This document shows, piece after piece, positions 8,711 to 17,420 of a stretch of 64,000 nt of DNA. Numbering within the stretch: position 1 is the stretch's first letter; each line of letters opens with the position of its first letter. Source of the stretch: Stutzerimonas kunmingensis (lineage in GTDB: Bacteria > Pseudomonadota > Gammaproteobacteria > Pseudomonadales > Pseudomonadaceae); NCBI RefSeq assembly GCF_021432085.1, contig NZ_CP090366.1, positions 2,294,001 through 2,358,000 on the forward strand. Direction: 5' to 3'. The notes below the pieces were generated by a model. The model saw nothing but the letters and a program-made list of their open reading frames with translations, was not told the DNA's origin and did no database searches. Made by a program: the position numbers and the translations under genes.

Positions 8711-8785
8711 CCCCATGCCGCTCCGGTGCCCGCCGTTCCCCTTTTCGGTCGGGCGCCGGCAGGCGGCAGCCTGAATGGATACACC

Positions 8786-10702
8786 ATGAACGCATTACCC
8801 AAAACCATGCTGCTCGGCCTGTGCATCGCATTGGCGGCCTGCCAGTCCACGCAACCAGATACACCGGCGAAGTCGGCCCAGCTGAACATCAGCAAACCGC
8901 TGCTGGCCGGCCTCGAGTACGCCCAGCTGGTAAGCGGCGACACCCCTTGGGCCGGTGCCGACCGTGTGCAGGTCGATGACCAGGGCCTGCAGCTGCTGGA
9001 CGCCGCCGGTAACAGCCTGGCGCGCCACGCCGGGCGCTTCGAAGGACTGGACCATCGCGTCGACCGCCAGGGCCTGCTGCTCGCCACGGTCGAGCGCAAG
9101 CGCCAGCAGGCGATGCTGATCGGCCTGAACGCCGCGCGTGCCTGGAGCCAGCCGCTGTACCTGCCGCGCACCGCATTCGCCATCGAGGGGCTGTGCCTGT
9201 ACCGCGACAGCGCGCGCAACGACTTCGTGTTTCTGCTCGGTGAGGAGGGCGTCGGCGAGCAATGGCTGGTCGGCAGTCAGGGCCGCCTGCTCGATGAGGC
9301 GCGGCGGGTGCGCGGGCTCAGCCTGCCGCCGCAAAGCGCCTTCTGCCAGACGGACGATGCCAGTGGGCAGCTCTATGTCAACGAGGAGTCCGTCGGCTTC
9401 TGGCGTTACCCGGCCGACGCCGAGGCGCCGTTGCAGCGCGAGCCGGTCGATTTGCGCCAGCCTTTCGGCAGCCTGGCCCATGCCGCAGCGGGCATGACGC
9501 TGGTGCCGGGCGGACTGCTGGCGCTCGATCCCGAAGCCTCGGTGCTGCATCTGTACCGGCAGAACGAAGCCGGCTGGCAAGCCGATGAGGTCATCGCACT
9601 GGACGGTTTCGACGAACCGGAGCGCATCAGCGCGCGTCGCACCTCCGAAGGAGTCGAACTGCTGCTGGCGGACGAGCAGGGCCTGCATCGCGCCCAGTTG
9701 GCGTGGCAGCCGCAGGCACTGCAGCATCCCGAACCCATCGTCAGTTTGGCGGCAGCGGTGGAGACCGGCCCGGTGCCCAGTCTGGGTGACGCCGCCGATG
9801 ACCCGGCGATCTGGGTCCATCCGCGCGATCCTGCGCAGAGTCGCGTGCTCGGTACCGACAAGAAAGGCGGCCTGGTGGTGTACGACCTGGAGGGTCGCCA
9901 GCTGCAAAGCCTGACCGTCGGCCGGCTGAACAACGTCGATGTGCGCAGCGGCTTGCGCCTCGGCAGCATGCGCGTGGACCTGGCCGTGGCCAGCAACCGT
10001 GATCACAACAGCCTGCACCTGTTCGCCATCGACCGCGCGAGCGGGGTGCTCCGCGATATCGGCCAGATCGCCACGCCGCTGAGCGATATCTACGGCCTGT
10101 GCATGTTCCAGAATCGCCAAGGTGTCACCTACGCGATCGCCAACGACAAGGACGGCACCTTCGTCCAGTACCGCCTCGATGGCCAGTCCGGCCAGCTGCA
10201 GGGTGAACTGGTGCGGCGCTTCAAGCTGGACAGTCAGCCCGAGGGCTGCGTGGCCGACGACCGCAGCGAGCGGCTGTTCGTCGGTGAGGAAGACGTCGCG
10301 GTGTGGGTGGTCGATGCCCGCGCCGATGTGCCAGCGGTGCCGGAGCAGGTCATCGATGTCGGCGGGCCGGTCTACGACGACATCGAAGGTCTGGCCATCT
10401 ACCACGGCGAGCGCGGTGACTACCTGGTGATTTCCAGCCAGGGCAACGACAGCTACGTGGTGCTCGATGCCCAGGCGCCCTATGGCATGCGCGGCGCCTT
10501 CCGCATCGGCCTGAACGCCGAGCGCGGCATCGACGGAGCGTCCGAGACCGATGGGCTGGAAGTCACCTCGGCCAACCTCGGCGGCATCTGGAACCGCGGA
10601 ATGCTGGTGGTGCAGGACGGCCGCAAGCGCATGCCCGAGGGGACGCAGAACTACAAGTACCTGCCCTGGTCGGCGATCGCCGATGCGCTGGGGCTGGATT
10701 GA
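8786..10702 (+). CDS. Beta-propeller phytase (3-phytase), lipoprotein, two-domain
   Basis: About 638 residues. The signal peptide ends in lipobox LAAC (lipidated Cys19), so the enzyme should be anchored to the outer membrane or exposed outside. From about residue 330 the BPP hallmarks occur in order: DAADDPAIWVHP, VLGTDKKGGLVVYDL, LNNVDVR, EGCVADDRSERLFVGEED, DDIEGLAIY and ETDGLEVT. These hold the calcium and phosphate ligands. The N-terminal half (about 30-325) carries weaker copies of the same blades (AIEGLCLYRD, LYVNEESVGFWRY), an incomplete second propeller known from dual-domain BPPs. It releases phosphate from phytate. It lies 75 bp after the receptor gene. Confidence 0.92.
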   Translation: MNALPKTMLLGLCIALAACQSTQPDTPAKSAQLNISKPLLAGLEYAQLVSGDTPWAGADRVQVDDQGLQLLDAAGNSLARHAGRFEGLDHRVDRQGLLLATVERKRQQAMLIGLNAARAWSQPLYLPRTAFAIEGLCLYRDSARNDFVFLLGEEGVGEQWLVGSQGRLLDEARRVRGLSLPPQSAFCQTDDASGQLYVNEESVGFWRYPADAEAPLQREPVDLRQPFGSLAHAAAGMTLVPGGLLALDPEASVLHLYRQNEAGWQADEVIALDGFDEPERISARRTSEGVELLLADEQGLHRAQLAWQPQALQHPEPIVSLAAAVETGPVPSLGDAADDPAIWVHPRDPAQSRVLGTDKKGGLVVYDLEGRQLQSLTVGRLNNVDVRSGLRLGSMRVDLAVASNRDHNSLHLFAIDRASGVLRDIGQIATPLSDIYGLCMFQNRQGVTYAIANDKDGTFVQYRLDGQSGQLQGELVRRFKLDSQPEGCVADDRSERLFVGEEDVAVWVVDARADVPAVPEQVIDVGGPVYDDIEGLAIYHGERGDYLVISSQGNDSYVVLDAQAPYGMRGAFRIGLNAERGIDGASETDGLEVTSANLGGIWNRGMLVVQDGRKRMPEGTQNYKYLPWSAIADALGLD

Positions 10703-10740
10703 CGTCATCGCCCGCTAACCGACCCGCAATCCAATAGCAG

Positions 10741-10758
10741 CTGCCCCAGTCGGGGCAG
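10741..10758 (+). other. Hairpin between phytase and exbB, directly before the exbB ribosome site
   Basis: CTGCCCC-AGTC-GGGGCAG forms a perfect 7-bp stem with a 4-base loop, immediately followed by the AAGGA Shine-Dalgarno (10759-10763) of exbB. There is no T-run, so it is not a standard terminator. It may stabilise or process the mRNA, or tune the strong receptor/phytase versus energiser ratio. Confidence 0.45.
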
Positions 10759-10771
10759 AAGGAAACGATTC

Positions 10772-11485
10772 ATGCAAACGACTCTCGAGCACATGTCCAT
10801 CTGGGGCCTGATCAGCGAAGCCAGCCTGGTGGTCCAGGCGGTGATGATGATTCTGGTCCTGGCCTCGGTTTCGAGCTGGTACCTGATCATCCGTCGCAGC
10901 GTGGCGTTGCGCAGCGCCGAACGCCTGCAGCGCGGCTTTCTGCAGCGCTTCCGGCAGGGCGGCGATCTTGCCCAGCTCTATCGCGAAGGCCAGGCGCAGC
11001 CGTTGCCGGACGAGGCCGCGCTGCAGCGCATCTTCCTCGCCGGTTACGGTGAGTTCGCCCAGCTGCAACGCCAGCCGGGGATCGCGCCGGATGTGGTGGC
11101 GCAGGGTGTCGAGCGCAGCCTCTACGTGGCCGTCGCCGAGCAGGAGGAGCGTCTGGAAAAGGGGCTGCAGTTTCTCGCGACCGTGGGTTCGGTGAGCCCC
11201 TATATCGGCCTGTTCGGTACCGTGTGGGGAATCATGAACTCCTTCCTCGGCCTGTCGCAGGTGCAACAGGCGACGCTCTCGACCGTCGCGCCGGGCATCG
11301 CCGAAGCGCTGATCGCCACGGCCATTGGCCTGTTCGCGGCGATTCCCGCGGTGATGGCCTACAACCGCTTCGCTGCCCGTGGGCAGACGCTGGTCGGCCG
11401 TTACTACGCATTCGGTAACGAGCTACAGGCGCGCCTGCATCGGCGCCTGCACGCCGCTTCACCCAACGTCGCCGCAGCCGCCTGA
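10772..11485 (+). CDS. exbB: ExbB/TolQ-type proton channel subunit
   Basis: About 237 residues with three membrane helices: one near the N-terminus (residues about 18-38) and a pair near 130-150 and 175-195. The family signature GLFGTVWGIMNSF lies at about 150-162 and precedes PGIAEALIATAIGLFAAIPAV. With ExbD it forms the inner-membrane motor that passes proton-motive force to TonB. It sits between the phytase and exbD genes, so this is a dedicated energiser for the upstream receptor rather than the housekeeping copy (inference). ExbB is preferred over TolQ because tonB and a receptor are neighbours. Confidence 0.9.
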   Translation: MQTTLEHMSIWGLISEASLVVQAVMMILVLASVSSWYLIIRRSVALRSAERLQRGFLQRFRQGGDLAQLYREGQAQPLPDEAALQRIFLAGYGEFAQLQRQPGIAPDVVAQGVERSLYVAVAEQEERLEKGLQFLATVGSVSPYIGLFGTVWGIMNSFLGLSQVQQATLSTVAPGIAEALIATAIGLFAAIPAVMAYNRFAARGQTLVGRYYAFGNELQARLHRRLHAASPNVAAAA

Positions 11486-11498
11486 GGAGGACGCCTTC

Positions 11499-11960
11499 AT
11501 GCTGGTCAAACCACAGCACAAACACGGGCCCAAGGCGGAAATGAACGTGGTGCCCTACATCGACGTGATGCTGGTGCTGCTGGTGATCTTCATGGTCACC
11601 GCGCCGATGCTGGTGCAGGGCGTCAAGATCGAGCTGCCCAAGGTCGCAGCCGAAGCGCTGCCGGTGGAGAACGAGCGGCAGATCCTCACGCTCTCGGTAA
11701 AGGCCGATGGCGGCTTCTACTGGAACCTGGGCAGCGAGCTGGACATCGACAACCAGACCGACAGCGCCGTCGACCTTGCCGAGCTGCAGGCCAAGGTCGG
11801 CGCGATCATCGCCGAGCGCGGCGACACCCAGGTCTATGTCCGTGCCGACGAGGCGGCGGACTACGGTCGCGTGGTCGCTGGTATCGCCGAGCTGCAGCGC
11901 GGCGGGGTGGTCAACCTGGGGCTGATCACCGAGGCGCCGGCCGGAGTCGGGCAGCCGTGA
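11499..11960 (+). CDS. exbD: ExbD/TolR-type energy transducer
   Basis: About 153 residues. A short cytoplasmic N-terminus (PKAEMNVVPYIDVMLVLLVI) leads into a single membrane helix containing the conserved proton-carrying Asp in YIDVMLVLLVIFM, followed by a periplasmic domain ending in VVAGIAELQRGGVVNLGLI, typical of TolR/ExbD. The ATG at 11499 is preceded by GAGGAGGA. Its stop overlaps the start of tonB, pointing to translational coupling. Confidence 0.9.
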   Translation: MLVKPQHKHGPKAEMNVVPYIDVMLVLLVIFMVTAPMLVQGVKIELPKVAAEALPVENERQILTLSVKADGGFYWNLGSELDIDNQTDSAVDLAELQAKVGAIIAERGDTQVYVRADEAADYGRVVAGIAELQRGGVVNLGLITEAPAGVGQP

Positions 11961-12790
11961 TGATGACCTTCAGCACGCCCGCCGCGCATGGCAGCGAAGT
12001 TGTCCCGCGACAGTGGATCGGTCCGGTCGGGGCTGCATTGCTGACCCTCGGGATGCACGCCGGACTGTTTGCGCTGTTGCTCGGCAGCTGGTCGCCAGCG
12101 CTGGAAATGCCGGTCGCCACCCAGGTGATGCAGACCCAGTTGATCAGCCTGCCGCCGCCGGCGCCAACCGAGAGCGCAGCGCCGGTCGAACCGCCAGTCG
12201 AGCCCGTGGTCGAACCGCCGCCGCGCGAGCCGCAGGTCGATACCCACGCCCAGCAGCAGCGCCTCGAGCAGGCCGAGCTGGCCTTCAAGCGCGCCGAAGG
12301 GGAGCGCAGGGCCGAGCAGCTGCAGCAGCAGCGCGAGCAGTTGGAACGCCAGCGCGAACAGCAGCGTCAGCGCGACGAGCAACGCCGCCAGGAACAGGCA
12401 CAGGAGCGGGAACGGATGGTTCAGGAAGAGGCACGGTTGCAGGCGGCGCGCGAAGCCGAGGCAACGGCACGCGCCGAAGCGGCTGAGCGCGCACGACAGG
12501 CTGCTGCGGCCGAAGCGGCCAGCCGGCAATACCTGCCGATTGCCAAGAAGCCGCCGGTCTATCCGCAACGGGCGCTGGACTCCGGGCTTCAGGGTTCCTG
12601 CACGGTCAGCTACACGGTCGATGTGCAGGGTCACGTGCGCTCGCCCGAAGTGGTCGGCGACTGCCATCCGCTGTTCATCCGCCCATCACTCACCGCCGCC
12701 AAGAGCTTTCGCTACCAGCCGCGCATCGTCGAAGGCCGCGCGGTTGCCGTGCCCGACGTAAAGAACACCTTCCATTACCGCATCGAATGA
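11960..12790 (+). CDS. tonB: TonB-like energy transducer with long coiled-coil spacer
   Basis: About 276 residues: one N-terminal membrane anchor (about 18-40), a proline-rich stretch (PPPAPTESAAPVEPPVEPV), then a long Gln/Glu/Arg-rich helical spacer (about 90-190) like that of TolA, and a C-terminal TonB domain (YPQRALDSGLQGSCTVSYTV to KNTFHYRIE). The start is ambiguous: GTG at 11957, ATG at 11960 or ATG at 11963; ATG 11960 overlaps the exbD stop as TGATG. The spacer chemistry is TolA-like, but the C-terminal fold and the gene context fit TonB. It should couple ExbBD to the receptor at the head of the cluster. Confidence 0.85.
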   Translation: MMTFSTPAAHGSEVVPRQWIGPVGAALLTLGMHAGLFALLLGSWSPALEMPVATQVMQTQLISLPPPAPTESAAPVEPPVEPVVEPPPREPQVDTHAQQQRLEQAELAFKRAEGERRAEQLQQQREQLERQREQQRQRDEQRRQEQAQERERMVQEEARLQAAREAEATARAEAAERARQAAAAEAASRQYLPIAKKPPVYPQRALDSGLQGSCTVSYTVDVQGHVRSPEVVGDCHPLFIRPSLTAAKSFRYQPRIVEGRAVAVPDVKNTFHYRIE

Positions 12791-12818
12791 TGCCGTTACG
12801 ACTCAGGAACCGTTTTCG

Positions 12819-14780
12819 ATGAAACAGGATTTCACCGATTTTCACGCGAGCGTGGGCGCTCATGACGACCAACCGGTCAATGCGAGCGGCAACGTGCCGC
12901 TGCAGCAGGCGATCGATCACCGCCGGCGCGGGCTGCTCAAGGGTGGGCTCGGCCTGGCCGGCATCGCCTTTCTCGGCGGCGGGATGGCCGGCGCGCGAGC
13001 CGCGACCCGGGGCGATTCGCTGCTCGGCTTCGAAGGTATCCCGACCCAGCTCGACCCGCATTTCGACCGTGTCGAGGTGGCGCCGGGCTACAGCGCCCGG
13101 GTGTTCTTCTCCTGGGGCGATCCGGTGCATGCCGACGCACCCGAGTGGCAGTCGGATGCCAGCGACGATTGGCAAGCCCAGCTCAGGCAGGCCGGCGACA
13201 ACCACGACGGCATGCATTTCTTCCCGTTCCCCGACGCGCCCGACAGCCGCGGCCTGCTGGCCATCAACCACGAGTACGTCAACCCGACGTTGCATCCAAA
13301 AGGCATCGCCGTGGTCGATGGCCGCCGCCCGCTGGAACAGGTGCGCAAGGAGCAGGCGGCCCATGGCCTGAGTGTCATCGAGGTGCGCAAGGATGCGCAG
13401 GGTGAATGGCAGCGGGTGATTGATTCACCCTACAACCGCCGCATTTCCGGCATGACGCCGATGGCCATTGCCGGGCCGCTGGCCGGCCATGCAGCGATGC
13501 AGACCATGGACGACCCGGAAGGAAACACGGTGCTCGGCACGCTGAACAACTGCTCCAGCGGCTTCACGCCCTGGGGCACCTATCTGGTCTGCGAGGAGAA
13601 CTGGCACAACTACTTCGTCAACCACGACGCCGACGACCTTGCCGCGCGCGTCTCGCACAACCGCTACGGCATCGCCGGCAGCGGCATGAGCAAGCTCTAC
13701 GGCTGGGGCACGGTCGATCCGCGTTTCGATGCCACGCCGCAGGCAGGCCAACCCCATGGCGGCTTCGTCAACGAGCCGCACCGGTTCGGCTGGGTGGTGG
13801 AGGTCGATCCGTTCGACCCGCAGAGCGCGCCGGTCAAGCGCACCGCCTTCGGCCGCTACTGCCGCGAGTGCTCGGTGCTGTCGCTGGGCGAGGACGGGCG
13901 CATGGCGTTCTACTCGGGCGACGACACCAAGGGCGAGTACGTCTACAAGTTCGTTCCCAGCGGCCGTTTCGTGCCCGGTGCGGACGCCGCCAACCGCCGC
14001 TTGCTGGATGAGGGCACCTTGTATGTCGCGCGTTTCGATGCCGACGGCAGTGGCCAGTGGCTGGCGCTGGTGCACGGCGAGCATGGCCTGACCGCGGAAA
14101 ACGGCTTCCCCAGCCAGGCCGAGGTGCTGCTCAACGCCCGCGCCGCCGCCGACCGCGCCGGCGCGACGCCGATGGATCGGCCGGAGTGGGTCGCAGTGCA
14201 TCCCGATACCCGCGAGGTCTACGTCACCCTGACCAACAATGACGGGCGCGGCACCAAGCAGCCGCTGGACAAGGCCAATCCGCGACCGAACAACCTGCAC
14301 GGGCAGATCCTGCGCTGGCAGGAAGAGGGTGGCGACCCGGCGGCGACGCGTTTCCAGTGGGAAGTCTTCCTGCTCGCCGGCGAGCGCCGTGGTGCGCGAG
14401 ATGCCCAGGGCCAGTCGGTTGCCTCCAACCTGATCGGCACGATCGACGGCGACTGCTTTTCCTCGCCGGACGGGCTGGCCTTCGATCGTGACGGGCGTTT
14501 GTGGATCGAAACCGATTTCGACGATGACGAATCGGCGATGCAGGCCATGGGCACCAATCAGCTGCTATGCGCCGATCCGAAAACGCGCGAGGTGCGGCGT
14601 TTCCTGGTCGGGCCACGGGGTTGCGAGATCACCGGTATCACCTGGAGCCCGGACTACCGCGCCATGTGGATCAACGTGCAGCACCCGGGGCTGAGCTTTC
14701 CGGCCAGCGACGGCCAATCACGTCCGCGCTCGTCCACCGTGCTGATCACCAAGGACGATGGTGGCGTGATCGGCAGCTGA
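12819..14780 (+). CDS. phoX: PhoX-family alkaline phosphatase (DUF839), Tat-exported
   Basis: About 653 residues. A twin-arginine signal (HRRRGLLKGG at about 34-43, then a hydrophobic GLAGIAFLGGG) indicates folded export to the periplasm, as in PhoX. Family motifs include LGTLNNCSSGFTPWG (about 240-254; the Cys is a conserved PhoX metal-site region), LVCEENW, AFYSGDDTKGEYVYKF, PEWVAVHP, YVTLTNN and SSPDGLAFD. PhoX enzymes use iron and calcium to hydrolyse phosphomonoesters. It is 28 bp after tonB and closes the cluster, so it may finish the dephosphorylation begun by the phytase. In this copy the segment usually near GRF-HE reads GRYCRECS, a point worth testing. Confidence 0.88.
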   Translation: MKQDFTDFHASVGAHDDQPVNASGNVPLQQAIDHRRRGLLKGGLGLAGIAFLGGGMAGARAATRGDSLLGFEGIPTQLDPHFDRVEVAPGYSARVFFSWGDPVHADAPEWQSDASDDWQAQLRQAGDNHDGMHFFPFPDAPDSRGLLAINHEYVNPTLHPKGIAVVDGRRPLEQVRKEQAAHGLSVIEVRKDAQGEWQRVIDSPYNRRISGMTPMAIAGPLAGHAAMQTMDDPEGNTVLGTLNNCSSGFTPWGTYLVCEENWHNYFVNHDADDLAARVSHNRYGIAGSGMSKLYGWGTVDPRFDATPQAGQPHGGFVNEPHRFGWVVEVDPFDPQSAPVKRTAFGRYCRECSVLSLGEDGRMAFYSGDDTKGEYVYKFVPSGRFVPGADAANRRLLDEGTLYVARFDADGSGQWLALVHGEHGLTAENGFPSQAEVLLNARAAADRAGATPMDRPEWVAVHPDTREVYVTLTNNDGRGTKQPLDKANPRPNNLHGQILRWQEEGGDPAATRFQWEVFLLAGERRGARDAQGQSVASNLIGTIDGDCFSSPDGLAFDRDGRLWIETDFDDDESAMQAMGTNQLLCADPKTREVRRFLVGPRGCEITGITWSPDYRAMWINVQHPGLSFPASDGQSRPRSSTVLITKDDGGVIGS

Positions 14781-14964
14781 CGATCACGCCGCGAGTAGGG
14801 GGCCAGGCTAGGCGGCGCCCCGCATCCTGAATCAGGGCAGGCACAACGGGCGGTAGCTACCGTTGGCGCTTCCGGCGCATCATCGTTTCTGCTGCGCCGA
14901 GCTCCTGCCAGGTCGTACTGCCTGGCGGGCCTTAGCTGCGCCGCCTCGTGGTGATCGACCGGCG

Positions 14965-15456
14965 CTACACGCGCAACCAAAGCGTTCGGGCCCCACGCAA
15001 TGCGAGCCAAGCTAACAGCGCGGCCAGCACGTCATCCAATGCGATACCCAAGCCTCCACCAATCGTTTCGACGAATCCTATGGGCGGCGGCTTGGTGATA
15101 TCGAAAAGCCTATATAGTGCGAATCCGGCACCGAGTAACCACCATCGATGGGCTGTGGCCAGCCCCAAAAATACGAGTGGAAAAGCGAGATACTCGTCGG
15201 CAACGATCTGAGCGGCATCACCGCCTCCAAGCAAACGCGAGGCCCAGTGACACAGCGGAACGCCGACCACCAGCAGCGCAGAGATGAACAGCAGTTGCTT
15301 TGCCTGCGGCCGCCCCCAGAGCCACCACGCCAGTGGTATGCCAAGCAGTGATCCGAACGTTCCGGGCATCCAGGGCAATGATCCCAGCCCGAAGCCTGTG
15401 GCAATCAATAAAACGACTTGCTCTGCGATCAATTGTCGAACCTCTACGGTGACCAT
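14965..15456 (-). CDS. pgpA: Phosphatidylglycerophosphatase A
   Basis: PgpA motifs are all present: GFGLGSLPWMPGTFGSLLGI near the N-terminus, DEYLAFPLVF in the middle, FDITKPPPIGFVETIGGG and DDVLAALLA near the end, with several membrane helices. PgpA removes phosphate from phosphatidylglycerophosphate at the inner membrane to give phosphatidylglycerol. The start at 15456 (MVTVEVRQL) gives about 163 residues, the usual size; ATGs at 15486 and 15552 are in frame alternatives. No good ribosome site decides. The gene is away from thiL/nusB, its usual Pseudomonas neighbours, so it may be a second copy. Confidence 0.85.
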   Translation of the reverse strand: MVTVEVRQLIAEQVVLLIATGFGLGSLPWMPGTFGSLLGIPLAWWLWGRPQAKQLLFISALLVVGVPLCHWASRLLGGGDAAQIVADEYLAFPLVFLGLATAHRWWLLGAGFALYRLFDITKPPPIGFVETIGGGLGIALDDVLAALLAWLALRGARTLWLRV

Positions 15457-15634
15457 CTGGCGTAACTGCAGAAATGCTCGCAACATCTCGCATAAAATTG
15501 ATTCGACCGTCCGGCATTGAACATCGCACAAACTGGACGTTGCTTTTTCCATTTCAAAAATTTTTGCCGGCGCTGCGCTGGACTACTTTCGTGCTGCTTG
15601 GCTACAGCGGCGCATTGATAAATAAGGACCCTCG

Positions 15635-17359
15635 GTGTTTGCAATTGACAAGTTACTGCTGGTGGCAGCGGTACTAATTCTCTTCGGCGTGCTTTCCAGC
15701 AAATTGTCGGCGCGTCTGGGGCTGCCCGTGTTGGTGTTGTTTCTGATCACCGGCATGCTGGCGGGGGACAACGGCATTGGCGGAATTGTTTTCGATAATG
15801 CTGTTTCCGCTCATGCGCTCGGTACTCTGGCTTTGGCACTTATCCTGTTTGACGGCGGTCTGCAAACGCCCGTTTCGTCCATAAGGAAGGTCTGGAAGCC
15901 AGCTTCGTTATTGGCAACCGTTGGGGTGCTCGCAACGGCTGCTATTGCTGGGCTAGCAGCTGCCTGGATGCTTGAGCTTCCAATTCTCGAAGGGATGCTG
16001 CTGGGCGCGATTATCGGATCGACCGATGCTGCAGCCGTATTTTCGCTACTGCGAAATGCCGGAATTCACATTAACCAGCGGCTCAAGTCGGTGCTGGAGA
16101 TCGAAAGCGCTTCCAACGACCCCATGGCCATCTTTCTGACGGTGGGCTTATTGGAGGTGCTGGTCAACGGCATGCCGCTTGGCTGGGGTCTGCTTCAGAT
16201 GTTTTTGATGCAGATGGGGGTAGGCGCACTGGTCGGGCTTGGGGTCGGATGGTCGGTGCTCAGGCTACTGAGCAGGATAAAGCTCATTGCGACTGGTCTG
16301 TATCCCGTGCTCGTCGCAGCCGGCGGGTTGCTAGCCTATGGCATATCCGCAAATCTGGGCGGCAGTGGATTTCTGGCGATCTTCGTCGCTGGCGTGATGA
16401 TCGGAAACCAGAAGTTCGTTTTCCAGCGCAGCACCTTCCTGTTCATGGATGGCCTGGCATGGCTTAGCCAGATCACGATGTTCGTGGTCCTCGGCCTGCT
16501 CGTCGATCCGGTTTCGCTGCTCGATGTCTGGGTCGAGGGGTTGGTGATTGCACTGGTCCTGGTGTTGCTGGCCAGGCCGTTGGCCGTCGCACCAATGCTT
16601 GCGCTTTTTGGATTCAATCTCAGGGAGACGGCACTCGTTTCCTGGGTAGGCCTACGTGGTTCGGTGCCGATCATCCTGGCAATCTTCCCGTTGCTTTTCG
16701 GACTGCCTAATGCGCCCCTGATCTTCAATGTTGTGTTCTTCGTGGTTCTGCTATCGGCGACAGTGCAGGGTTCTACGCTCCCGCTCGTCGCGCGCAAGCT
16801 GGGGCTGACGGAGAAGCCACCGGCGGCGCCCGCCGCGACTCTCGAAATCTCGTCACTCCACGATGTCGACGCGGAAATCGTCGAATACACGCTTGGTAAC
16901 GATGCGAGAGCCGCCGGCCGTTTGCTCTCGCAGATGGCGTTGCCCGAAGGCGTAGTCGTGGCGATGATCACGCGAGGGTCGGCCGTCATACCGCCTCGAG
17001 GATCGACGCGACTTGAGGCCGGTGATCATCTGTTTGTCGTGCTCAAGCCAATCAATCAGCCTTTCGTCGACTGTGTTTTTTCTCAGGCAATTGAAGCATC
17101 GAGGACCGACCTGCCCAACCTTGAACTCCGGCTCAAGGGCAGCACCAAGGTCGAGGATGTGTGGGATTCCTATGGTATCGACCTGGCAACAGACAAGGGC
17201 CAGACTCTGGATCAGTTGATCAAACGGGCCCTCGACAGCAATGCCGGTCAAGGGGCTGAACTCATGGCTGGTTCAGCGCTGTTGATCGTCCGTGAGCAAC
17301 TGCAAGGGCGGATTACGACGGTTGGCATCCAAGCAGTATCGCTCGATACGAGTTCGTAA
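15635..17359 (+). CDS. cvrA: K+(Na+)/H+ antiporter, NhaP2/CvrA type
   Basis: About 574 residues. Twelve or so membrane segments cover residues 1-390 with CPA1 hallmarks: LILFDGGLQTP, GAIIGSTDAAAVFSLLRNAG, ESASNDPMAIFLTVGL (the ion-binding Asp) and GLRGSVPIILAIFPLL. After that comes a cytoplasmic TrkA-C-type domain (about 400-480) and a CorC/HlyC-like tail. This architecture is that of CvrA/NhaP2, which exchanges K+ or Na+ for H+ and is controlled by the cytoplasmic domain. The start is GTG at 15635 with AAGGA 7 bases before it. The divergent pgpA shares its upstream region. Confidence 0.88.
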   Translation: MFAIDKLLLVAAVLILFGVLSSKLSARLGLPVLVLFLITGMLAGDNGIGGIVFDNAVSAHALGTLALALILFDGGLQTPVSSIRKVWKPASLLATVGVLATAAIAGLAAAWMLELPILEGMLLGAIIGSTDAAAVFSLLRNAGIHINQRLKSVLEIESASNDPMAIFLTVGLLEVLVNGMPLGWGLLQMFLMQMGVGALVGLGVGWSVLRLLSRIKLIATGLYPVLVAAGGLLAYGISANLGGSGFLAIFVAGVMIGNQKFVFQRSTFLFMDGLAWLSQITMFVVLGLLVDPVSLLDVWVEGLVIALVLVLLARPLAVAPMLALFGFNLRETALVSWVGLRGSVPIILAIFPLLFGLPNAPLIFNVVFFVVLLSATVQGSTLPLVARKLGLTEKPPAAPAATLEISSLHDVDAEIVEYTLGNDARAAGRLLSQMALPEGVVVAMITRGSAVIPPRGSTRLEAGDHLFVVLKPINQPFVDCVFSQAIEASRTDLPNLELRLKGSTKVEDVWDSYGIDLATDKGQTLDQLIKRALDSNAGQGAELMAGSALLIVREQLQGRITTVGIQAVSLDTSS

Positions 17360-17382
17360 TGCATACCTGTTGTAATGGGCGA

Positions 17383-17407
17383 AGAGAGGCCCGCTAAGCG
17401 CCTCTCT
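17383..17407. terminator. Bidirectional hairpin between convergent genes
   Basis: AGAGAGGC, nine bases, then GCCTCTCT gives a perfect 8-bp stem between the end of the antiporter and the end of the converging chemoreceptor gene. There is no long T-run; the call rests on stem and position. Confidence 0.5.
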
Positions 17408-17420
17408 CGTCCAGGCTGTA

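Noticed and set aside
6170-8716. A continuous open frame of about 848 codons on the minus strand opposite the TonB receptor
   Set aside because: It is the antisense shadow of a high-GC gene: valine/leucine/glutamine-rich, no family motif, and the plus-strand receptor has a signal peptide, plug motifs and a barrel C-terminus.
8795-10708. Antisense frame of about 637 codons opposite the phytase gene
   Set aside because: No recognisable motif and codon pattern of an antisense shadow; the phytase has conserved blades and a lipobox.
14851-14862. CGGTAGCTACCG palindrome downstream of the phosphatase gene as a terminator
   Set aside because: Six-bp arms meeting without a loop and no T-run; it could equally be a chance palindrome.
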